Source: Desulfosediminicola ganghwensis | Lineage (GTDB): Bacteria > Desulfobacterota > Desulfobulbia > Desulfobulbales > Desulfocapsaceae | Assembly: GCF_005116675.2 (NCBI RefSeq) | Contig: NZ_CP050699.1 | Coordinates: 2,069,001 to 2,133,000, forward strand | Length of the DNA: 64,000 nucleotides | Reading direction: 5' to 3' | In this document: piece by piece, positions 51,652 to 58,501 of the stretch | How positions within the stretch are numbered: position 1 is the stretch's first letter | How the letters are laid out: each line of letters opens with the position of its first letter | Notes under the pieces: generated by a model | The model's database searches: none | The model's input: only the letters and a program-made list of their open reading frames with translations | Told to the model about the DNA's origin: nothing | Program-made: the position numbers and the translations under genes

Positions 51652-52945
51652 CAGGCGGCCTCTGGTTTATTGTCCCGGCTGTGACCATGCCAATGTCGTC
51701 CAGGCCCTGAACAGGGCTTTGATGCAGTTGAAACTGAGTGGCAATCAGGTTGTTATTGTAACCGATATCGGCTGCTCCGGTCTCTTCGATACTTTTTACA
51801 ATACCCATGCCCTGCACGGGCTGCATGGGCGGCCACTGACCTACGCCACCGGATTGAAGCTCGCCAGGCCGGAGTTGACGGTCATTGCGGTTATGGGTGA
51901 TGGAGGCATGGGGATAGGTGGAGCGCATGTGATTGCAAGCTGCCGCAGGAACCTCGATATTAACCTGTTGGTGCTGAATAACTTCAATTATGGCATGACC
52001 GGCGGACAATGTTCTGTGTCGACGCCACAACAGGCGATAACCAGTTCGGGCTTTTTGAATCAATTGGAGCAGCCTCTGGATTTCTGCAAGCTGGCTGAAA
52101 CTGCTGGTGCGAGTTGGGTCGGACGGTTTCTGCCGGAGGAAAAAGAGCTGGCTGCAGGCATATCGGAGGCTGTCTGCCATCATGGTTTTTCCGTTCTGGA
52201 GGTGGAGAATGTCTGCACAGGCCGTTATGCCAGGGGCAACCCGCGTGCTTTGCGGGAGAAAAAGGAACACGAGCATAATCCGCTGTTTTCAGGAGTGGTG
52301 TCGCGAAACGAAAGATTGGAATATGGTGATGGGTATCGAAGGCTTGCTGCAGAACAACCGGCAGAGGAACCGTTTACTGAAATTGCAGTGGAGCAGACTG
52401 CGGCCATTGATGACAGGTGTGAAATCATGTTGCTCGGTGCCGCCGGGCAGCGAATGAATACTGCGGGTGAAATACTCTGTTTTGCGGCAATGGCTGCGGG
52501 GCTGCAGGTGACCAGAAAAAGTGATTATCCGATAACGGTGTTGCGTGGTCATTCCGTTTGTGAAGTGGTCTGTTCGCCACAGCCGATTCGCTATACCGGT
52601 ATTGCCAGACCGGATGTCATTCTGGCACTCGCCCCGGAAGGAGTTGAGAGAAAAAGGTCTGTTTTTGAGAGCGTAAAGAGTGATTGCCTTATCATCAAAG
52701 CGGCGGACGTCGAGATTCCACCCAGTCAATGCCGGATTATCGAAATTGACTTTCAGCAGCAGTGCGGCATTACTTTCATTAATAGAGGTGTCGCTGCCCT
52801 GGCGGTGTTGTCGTGTGTACACCCAGTGCTAAACGCTAATATGTTCCGGTCCGGTCTCTTTTATCGTCTCAAAAGCAGGCAACTGGAGATGGCCCTGGTG
52901 ACAGCAGGGAGGATATCCAGCTGGTTCAAGGAAAATCCGCAATGA
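51632..52945 (+). CDS. korB: 2-oxoacid:acceptor oxidoreductase, fused beta and gamma subunits
   Basis: The start at 51632 (MKTLLNDRRP) lies inside the korA end, with GGTGG upstream. Residues 1-240 are the TPP-binding beta chain: YCPGCDHANV, TDIGCSG, VMGDGGMGIGGAHVI and NNFNYGMTGGQ (TPP/Mg site). Residues about 260-435 (EIMLLGAAGQRMNTAGEIL, KSDYPITVLRGHSVCEV) match the gamma domain, usually a separate gene. No ferredoxin-like delta subunit is present here. CPGC may contribute to an iron-sulfur cluster as in KorB/VorB proteins. The substrate could be 2-oxoglutarate or a branched or aryl 2-oxoacid. Confidence 0.9.
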   Translation: MKTLLNDRRPLVYCPGCDHANVVQALNRALMQLKLSGNQVVIVTDIGCSGLFDTFYNTHALHGLHGRPLTYATGLKLARPELTVIAVMGDGGMGIGGAHVIASCRRNLDINLLVLNNFNYGMTGGQCSVSTPQQAITSSGFLNQLEQPLDFCKLAETAGASWVGRFLPEEKELAAGISEAVCHHGFSVLEVENVCTGRYARGNPRALREKKEHEHNPLFSGVVSRNERLEYGDGYRRLAAEQPAEEPFTEIAVEQTAAIDDRCEIMLLGAAGQRMNTAGEILCFAAMAAGLQVTRKSDYPITVLRGHSVCEVVCSPQPIRYTGIARPDVILALAPEGVERKRSVFESVKSDCLIIKAADVEIPPSQCRIIEIDFQQQCGITFINRGVAALAVLSCVHPVLNANMFRSGLFYRLKSRQLEMALVTAGRISSWFKENPQ

Positions 52946-52967
52946 GTTGTACGCTGTTCGCGGATTC

Positions 52968-53987
52968 CTATTCCGCCAGTTGCAGCCAGGTGTGACCAAC
53001 CTCAATCATCCTGTTGGCAAAACCCCATTCATTATCAAACCAGCATATTAGCTTGACCAGAGTCTCACCACTCACGCGGGTCTGGGTGGCATCGAGAATA
53101 CCGGAGTGTGGATCGGTATTGAAATCCACCGAGGCGTGGGGTTCCTGGGTGTAGCCAAGCAGTCCGTTCAGGTAGCCCTCGGCTGCCTGCTGCAGGATTT
53201 TATTCACATCTTCCGCACTGGTAGGTGTGGAGACGTTCACCGAAAGATCCATTAGCGAGACGTTAATGGTGGGCACACGCAGGTGCAGGCATTGGAAGCG
53301 GTCCTGCATATCCGGGAGGATGCGCTGGATGCCTTTGCTCAGACCGGTATCCACCGGGATAATGGAGTGCAGTGCACTGCGGGTCAACCTGAGGTCAGTG
53401 CGATGGTAGCTATCGATCACCGGCTGATCATTCATCGAGGAGTGGATGGTGGTGATAACGCCATGTTCGATGCCAAGGTGGTTGTCGAGCAGATCGATTA
53501 TCGGCACGATACAGTTGGTGGTGCAGGAGGCGTTGGAGACGATTTCATGTTCCGGTTTAAGCTGGTCGTCGTTTACACCAAAGACTATGGTCGCATCGAG
53601 GTCCGGGTTGCCGGGATGGGAAATTAAAATGCGTTTCGCACCGGACTCAAGGTGCAGGCTGGCGGTGTCGCGATCGCTGAACGAGCCGGAGCATTCAAAC
53701 ACCAGATCTATGTCGAGTTCTGCCCATGGCAGGTTCTTGGGGTTTTGTTCCCGAAGAATGCGGATCTTGTCGGGGCCTATATGAAGATAGCCCTGGTCGT
53801 TATGAACCGGCAGGGGGAAACGCCCGTGGGTGGTGTCATAGCGGGTCAGGTAGGCTAAGGTCTCGATATCAGCCAGTTCATTAATTGCCACTACGGTGAA
53901 CTGGTCCCGTAAGGGGCTGGTATAGATGGCCCGAAGTACACATTGGCCTATTCGGCCATATCCGTTGATCGCAACTCTGTAACTCAT
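52968..53987 (-). CDS. epd: Erythrose-4-phosphate dehydrogenase (GAPDH superfamily)
   Basis: Oxidises D-erythrose 4-phosphate to 4-phosphoerythronate with NAD+, the first step of DXP-independent PLP synthesis; some homologs act as GAPDH. At 339 aa it equals the E. coli Epd length. Landmarks: NGYGRIGQCVLRA (NAD site), VVAINELADIETLAYLTRYD, catalytic Cys in SNASCTTNC, then the Epd-type HSSMNDQPVIDSYHRTD (GAPDH differs here) and RVPTINVSLMDLSV. No other pdx gene is nearby. It is convergent with korB, with only 22 nt between stops. Confidence 0.9.
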   Translation of the reverse strand: MSYRVAINGYGRIGQCVLRAIYTSPLRDQFTVVAINELADIETLAYLTRYDTTHGRFPLPVHNDQGYLHIGPDKIRILREQNPKNLPWAELDIDLVFECSGSFSDRDTASLHLESGAKRILISHPGNPDLDATIVFGVNDDQLKPEHEIVSNASCTTNCIVPIIDLLDNHLGIEHGVITTIHSSMNDQPVIDSYHRTDLRLTRSALHSIIPVDTGLSKGIQRILPDMQDRFQCLHLRVPTINVSLMDLSVNVSTPTSAEDVNKILQQAAEGYLNGLLGYTQEPHASVDFNTDPHSGILDATQTRVSGETLVKLICWFDNEWGFANRMIEVGHTWLQLAE

Positions 53988-54155
53988 AATATTGCAGCTT
54001 AGTCTGGTACGTGAAAGGTTCCGGCGCTCTGCCGGTAAGTTTGTGCGGCTGAGTTACGTAATATAAAAAGCAGCAGAAGTTTACAATGATTTTTTCAGAC
54101 TGAAGGAACGATTAATTTGAAAGAGGGAGGGTGGTCTGGTCGGAAGGGCAGGGAA

Positions 54156-54185
54156 CTCCACACCGATGAATATCGGTGTGGAGTA
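54156..54185. terminator. 13-bp hairpin after tpx
   Basis: Arms ACTCCACACCGAT and ATCGGTGTGGAGT, 4-nt loop, no U tract. It is located just past the tpx stop on the minus strand. Confidence 0.5.
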
Positions 54186-54242
54186 CAGTGGATGAGAGCT
54201 CTGTAATCTGCAGAGATCACAGTAATCGGCTCGGGCTTGCCA

Positions 54243-54743
54243 TCAATTCAGTTGTGCCAGTGCAGCATCATAATCAGGCTCCTGGGTAATTTCAGGTACC
54301 TGTTCGGTGTATTTGACAGTCCCATCAGGGCCGATCACTACGATGGCCCGGGAAAGCAGCCCGGCAATTGGTCCGTCGTTGATGGTTACACCATAATCCT
54401 TGCCGAAATTCGCAGCCCTAAAGACGGAGCAGGGGACGACGTCGTTCAAGCCGTCTGCCCCGCAGAATCGGGCATGAGCAAAGGGCAGGTCTGCAGAAAC
54501 ACAGAGCACGACGCTATTGTCCATGGTGCTGGCGGCTTCGTTGAATTTTCTCACTGAAGTTGCGCAGACATCGGTGTCAACGCTGGGGAAAATATTAAGT
54601 ACCACGTTCTTGCCGGCAAAATCAGCAAGGGAGCAATCGGAGAGGTCGGTTTTGGTAAGTTTGAAATCTGGTGCTTTTTGACCTGTGGCAGGCAATTCTC
54701 CGACAGTGGTGATTGCATTTCCTTTGAGGGTAATATTCGCCAT
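54243..54743 (-). CDS. tpx: Thiol peroxidase (atypical 2-Cys peroxiredoxin)
   Basis: Thioredoxin-dependent lipid and hydrogen peroxide reductase of 166 aa. The peroxidatic Cys60 lies in FPSVDTDVCATSVRKFN, and the resolving Cys94 in DLPFAHARFCGADGLND, as in E. coli Tpx. The N-terminal VTLKGN-type start (ITLKGNAITTVG) and C-terminal YTEQVPEITQEPDYD complete the family pattern. A near-perfect Fur box about 60 nt upstream of the start suggests iron-responsive expression. Confidence 0.97.
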   Translation of the reverse strand: MANITLKGNAITTVGELPATGQKAPDFKLTKTDLSDCSLADFAGKNVVLNIFPSVDTDVCATSVRKFNEAASTMDNSVVLCVSADLPFAHARFCGADGLNDVVPCSVFRAANFGKDYGVTINDGPIAGLLSRAIVVIGPDGTVKYTEQVPEITQEPDYDAALAQLN

Positions 54744-54804
54744 GGATAACTCCTGAAGGTTATATGTTCTTTAAGAATCGACAAATAGCAATATGCTGAT
54801 ATTT

Positions 54805-54824
54805 TGATAATGATTATCATTAAC
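54805..54824. promoter_or_regulatory. Fur box upstream of tpx
   Basis: TGATAATGATTATCA (54805-54819) is a perfect 7-1-7 dyad, and TAATGATTATCATTA (54808-54822) is a second overlapping one. Together they match the 19-bp Fur consensus at about 17 positions. It sits in the tpx promoter region, where Fe2+-Fur would repress. Confidence 0.8.
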
Positions 54825-54914
54825 GACAGATGCTGTCAAGAAGTAACCAGTATTTTATGCTCAACATTCAGAAAAAATCAGTTGCCGGCAAGGGACCAAT
54901 ATCTTTCCTTTAAG

Positions 54915-54938
54915 CGTCCCACGTCCCACGTCCCACGT
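54915..54938. repeat. 7-bp tandem repeat, about 3.4 copies
   Basis: The unit CGTCCCA occurs three times in a row and then CGT. It lies between the rhodanese-YceI stop codon and tpx promoter DNA. A slippage-prone microsatellite without coding effect. Confidence 0.8.
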
Positions 54939-54939
54939 C

Positions 54940-55872
54940 TCAACTCTTCTCAGCAATAACCAGCAGTTCTATTGAAATGTGATCGAACACTGTATGCATT
55001 CCAAGGTGTTCATAATATTTACCGGAGCCGTAGATTATGCCCCAGAGGGTTCTGTCCAGCTCGAAATGGGAAGAGAGGTGCAGTTTGCCATCCCCGCCTT
55101 GAACCACAGTGGCTTCAATGTTCAGGTGATTCTGTCTGCCGCGCAGATCGAGCATGCCGCTCAGTTCACAATTAGGCACGGTGGGAAAGGCCTGATTATT
55201 GAGTCGGCCACTGGGAATATCGAATCGGGCTCCGGGGTAGACATCGACATAGAAAAAATCATCTGACTTCAAGTGAGTGATCAGAACCTGCTCAAGCTCA
55301 TCTCCTTTCAGGTTGATATTTTCTATGGATTCCATATCCACCAGCAGGCTTCCCTGGATTGACGAGCCATGCAGGGTGAAGTTGCCTCCCGAGAACAGCA
55401 CTGTTCCGTAGTGACTGGAGTTAGGGTTTCTGCCGATCCAGAATATTCTGCTCTCAGGAACTGAGACCTTGTAACTGCCATCTTCCAGCAGGTATTGGTC
55501 TGTCAGGCTGGCAGCGGTTTCGGTGTCGCCTTCCAGTGGCAACCCGGACTGTCGCCAGTGATCGATGCCGCCCTCGAGTACGGAGATGTTTGAATAGCCG
55601 TCGGCAATAAGCTTTTCTGCGGCGGTCCTGGAATCAAGGGAGTTACTGCTCGAGCCATAAAGCACGATGGCGGCCCCGCTGTCCCGACAGAGCGTATTTA
55701 TCTGATTGACAAAGGTCATGTCATATACGCAGGCGTTGACAGCTCCGGGGAGGTGTATCGCATTGAAGTGTTCTGCCGGCAGGGTGTCTATGAGTAAAAG
55801 TGCGGGTTGCTGTTGCAGCATGGTCTGTAATTCTTCCGGGCTGATTATCTTGAATGACTGCCAATGTCTCAT
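54940..55872 (-). CDS. Rhodanese-like domain fused to a YceI-like lipid-binding domain
   Basis: A 310-aa protein. Residues 1-112 form a rhodanese fold (SPEELQTMLQ, LLLIDTLPAEHFNAIHLPGA, VLEGGIDHWRQSGLP). The active-site loop reads VLYGSSSNSLDS; the catalytic Cys expected after Tyr72 is Gly73, so sulfur transfer is unlikely. Residues about 130-310 match the YceI lipocalin-like barrel: YKVSVPESRIFWIG, GNFTLHGSSIQGSLL, HLKSDDFFYVDVYPGARF and SGMLDLRGRQNHLNI. YceI proteins hold isoprenoid lipids and are normally periplasmic, but no signal peptide is present, so this one is cytoplasmic. The pairing is unusual. Confidence 0.82.
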   Translation of the reverse strand: MRHWQSFKIISPEELQTMLQQQPALLLIDTLPAEHFNAIHLPGAVNACVYDMTFVNQINTLCRDSGAAIVLYGSSSNSLDSRTAAEKLIADGYSNISVLEGGIDHWRQSGLPLEGDTETAASLTDQYLLEDGSYKVSVPESRIFWIGRNPNSSHYGTVLFSGGNFTLHGSSIQGSLLVDMESIENINLKGDELEQVLITHLKSDDFFYVDVYPGARFDIPSGRLNNQAFPTVPNCELSGMLDLRGRQNHLNIEATVVQGGDGKLHLSSHFELDRTLWGIIYGSGKYYEHLGMHTVFDHISIELLVIAEKS

Positions 55873-56016
55873 AATAGCCTCCGTAGAGGGAGATTTCAGG
55901 GGTGTTGGAGAATGGGTGTCGCTACAGCTATTTTAGCCGTTACTGGAGAAATTAACAGGGAGGCAGCACTGTTTAGCCTGAATTATGCTCTTTAGGGCAT
56001 TGTCTTACGTCCGGTC

Positions 56017-56502
56017 CTATTGGAACTTCCGGCCATTGTGGCTGAGCCAGCCACTGGGATGTGTTCCGTTGGGGTCACGGTGTGTCCAGTGTACGATGCC
56101 GCCTCTGTCGTTATAAACATAGCTGCCACGAAAACTGATTGAATCGCCTCTGGCAATATTCGGGATACGCGGTGCAATATCTATATTGTGAGCGATCAAA
56201 AGTGTCTGGCCATCCGCAATTTTGACGATAAATCGCTGGTGCCGTGAGCCTTTGGTGTCGTCGGGGAGCACTTTCACAACAGTGCCGCTCCCTTCAACCA
56301 TCACTTCCTGAAGCTGCTCCTGAAAAGCCACTGAAGCGGAGAGATAGCTGCCGGTCTGCTGCTGGATAGCTCCTCTGTTGTCACTGTTGATTTCGGTGCC
56401 GGGATTGTTAATTCCGGTCAATCTGCCAATGAGCAGGGCCATGATGGTGAGCAGAACGAGAATGGCGGCGCGTCTGAACCGGGATCGTTTTCCTGCTGAC
56501 AT
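56017..56502 (-). CDS. DUF3465 protein with membrane anchor
   Basis: I place the start at 56502 (MSAGKRSRFRRAAI), with GGGGAA upstream. A longer frame to 56685 adds a stretch that looks like leader DNA. A single helix (AAILVLLTIMALLIGRL) anchors a periplasmic domain. The DUF3465 pattern is clear: GSGTVVKVLPDDTKGSRHQ, FIVKIADGQTLLIAHNID, then GGIVHWTHRDPNGTHPSGWL. These proteins are small nuclease-inhibitor or OB-like folds of unproved function. The His-rich C-terminal segment is conserved in the family. Confidence 0.82.
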   Translation of the reverse strand: MSAGKRSRFRRAAILVLLTIMALLIGRLTGINNPGTEINSDNRGAIQQQTGSYLSASVAFQEQLQEVMVEGSGTVVKVLPDDTKGSRHQRFIVKIADGQTLLIAHNIDIAPRIPNIARGDSISFRGSYVYNDRGGIVHWTHRDPNGTHPSGWLSHNGRKFQ

Positions 56503-56899
56503 TAGTAGTTCCCCAGGTGTGCTGTATTTTAAGTTTTGAGTGGCAGTATCGGGTTTTGATTTTCTGACAAACCCGCCAGGCTCCAATGGAGAATAAAAAA
56601 ACTCGGCTGTAATTGACACGTTGTGTTCGAATCTTTCTTTGAAAAGGGTAAACCTGAAATATTTCCGGGCTGTTCCAGGTAACATTACGTGATTCTGCCT
56701 TTTACGGTTGTGACTTTGAGTGCGCTATGCCACCGGCAGGGTGGAGCAACTCGGCATTTTTTGTGCTGAATCCATTGGTAAATACGTGGACTTTCATTGT
56801 ACTGAAAACGTTTCCTGCTTGCGCTCACGGTTAGGGAGGTGTAAACACAGATAATTGAGACTCGATACGTGAATTTGGAAATCAGTTTAAAAGATCAAA

Positions 56900-57994
56900 A
56901 TGGCATTTGTACCCAAAATCGGCACTTCAATCAAGCGACAGCTTGAAGAGCATGAGGCAGAGTGTCTCTCTCCCTACGCGGCCCTGAATAAACAATCGCG
57001 CGGCCGTCAGATTGAGGAGAAAGAGGATATCTCGGATATTCGTCTGCCGTTTCAAAGGGATCGGGATCGCATTGTCCATTCCAAGACGTTTCGCAGGCTT
57101 AAACATAAAACCCAGGTTTTCCTTGCGCCCACCGGCGACCACTACCGCACTCGCTTAACTCACGTTCTTGAAGTTTCCCAGATTGCCAGAACGATCGGTG
57201 CCGCCCTCTGTTTAAACGAGCCGCTCACCGAAGCGATAGCCCTTGGTCATGATCTCGGGCATACCCCGTTTGGCCATGCCGGCGAGGCAACCTTGAACGA
57301 ACTGCATCCCGGTGGTTTTCGTCACTACGTGCACAGCCTGCGGGTGGTGGATAGACTGGAAAGTGGTGGCAAGGGACTCAATCTGACCTTTGAGGTGAGA
57401 AACGGTATCGTCCGCCACTCGAAAGGGAATTCAGATATTATCCCGAAAAACAAGGGGCACCTGGCGGCCACGTTGGAAGGTCAGGTGGTGCGGCTGGCGG
57501 ATATCATCGCCTACGTAAATCACGATCTCGATGACGCCTTGCGCGCCGGTCTGCTCCGCGAGGGAGATCTGCCGGATGGCATCAAAAAAGTTGTTGGCGA
57601 GCGTCATTCCCAGCGAATCGGCACCATGGTCCGTGATCTGATTGTCGAAACCCTGCAGGCGGATGATGGCCAGTTGCATATTAGTGATGCTATGCTCGGG
57701 GCGATAAGCGATCTGCGCGCCTTTTTGTACCAGAACGTCTACCGCTATTACCGTGTCCATAACGAGTTTGAAAAGGCCCAGAGGATTATTCGTGACCTTT
57801 ATGGGTATTTCCTTGAAAACGGGCTGGTGCGCAGGCGTGGCCGGGAGTGGATAGCGGACGGTAAAAACGTGCTGTGGGAAGATGAACAACGGGCCCACAG
57901 GCAGGTCTGCGATTTTATCGCCGGCATGACGGATCGCTACGCACTCGACCTCTACGAGCACCTCTTTCTTCCCAAACCGTGGTCAATGAGGTAG
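56900..57994 (+). CDS. dgt: dGTPase-like HD-domain triphosphohydrolase
   Basis: Hydrolyses dGTP or other dNTPs to the nucleoside and triphosphate, limiting dNTP pools. At 364 aa it is the short bacterial type. The HD motif is complete: RLTHVLEVSQIARTIG (first His), GHDLGHTPFGHAGE (His-Asp and third His), and LADIIAYVNHDLDDALRAG (last Asp). The N-terminal RLPFQRDRDRIVHSKTFRRLKHKTQVF is the family's nucleotide-binding lead-in. A strong terminator follows. Confidence 0.93.
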   Translation: MAFVPKIGTSIKRQLEEHEAECLSPYAALNKQSRGRQIEEKEDISDIRLPFQRDRDRIVHSKTFRRLKHKTQVFLAPTGDHYRTRLTHVLEVSQIARTIGAALCLNEPLTEAIALGHDLGHTPFGHAGEATLNELHPGGFRHYVHSLRVVDRLESGGKGLNLTFEVRNGIVRHSKGNSDIIPKNKGHLAATLEGQVVRLADIIAYVNHDLDDALRAGLLREGDLPDGIKKVVGERHSQRIGTMVRDLIVETLQADDGQLHISDAMLGAISDLRAFLYQNVYRYYRVHNEFEKAQRIIRDLYGYFLENGLVRRRGREWIADGKNVLWEDEQRAHRQVCDFIAGMTDRYALDLYEHLFLPKPWSMR

Positions 57995-58501
57995 TCTGGC
58001 AATGGCCGAAAGCGATGATCAGCGTCAGATTCTCCATAGACGTTTTTTGAGGCTGGCAGCTGCAAGGTAAACAGATGTTATGAAACGGCTGGTTCCCAAC
58101 GGGTGGAACCAGCCGTTTTTTCATGAAAGCATACATAAAAACTGTTGAACTAAAGAGCGTTCATAGTTAGTTTCTGGAGCATTCGGTTAACCGAACCTCT
58201 GGATATTTCTTTTAATTGTCAGGTGAGTGCGGCGCTGTTGCCAGTATATCCATACATTTATGGTATGGCTGTGCCTCTGTCGTAATGAAGTGCCCTGACA
58301 GACCCGGAGAACAATCGTACACTAATCTGTATTTCTCATCGGTTCAGGCGGTGTCAGTTTTAAACCTTTGGCAGGAGCACGTAGCAGGTTATTTGAGGCT
58401 ATGTCCATTACTAAAATATCGAACTGGCGTTGCAGAAGCTGATTTCCCCCAGGAAATGCAGGTTTTAAACATCAATTATACCCCGTAGAGCGTCACGAAT
58501 T
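57995..58501. other. Intergenic, 507 bp, valS leader region
   Basis: Starts with the dgt terminator. I searched for T-box signals before valS (specifier loop, antiterminator TGGNACCGCG) and saw none. A plus-strand frame 58216-58488 is not convincing. Confidence 0.5.
58084..58121 (+). terminator. Intrinsic terminator after dgt
   Basis: Stem AACGGCTGGTTCC/GGAACCAGCCGTT, 8-nt loop, followed by T's to 58121. Confidence 0.92.

Noticed and set aside
54915-54938. Start of a CRISPR array
   Set aside because: The 7-bp units are contiguous with no spacers, so this is a simple tandem repeat. No CRISPR array or cas gene was seen in the window.
57995-58501. T-box leader for valS
   Set aside because: No specifier loop or TGGNACCGCG-type antiterminator bulge was found. 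The only hairpin belongs to dgt.
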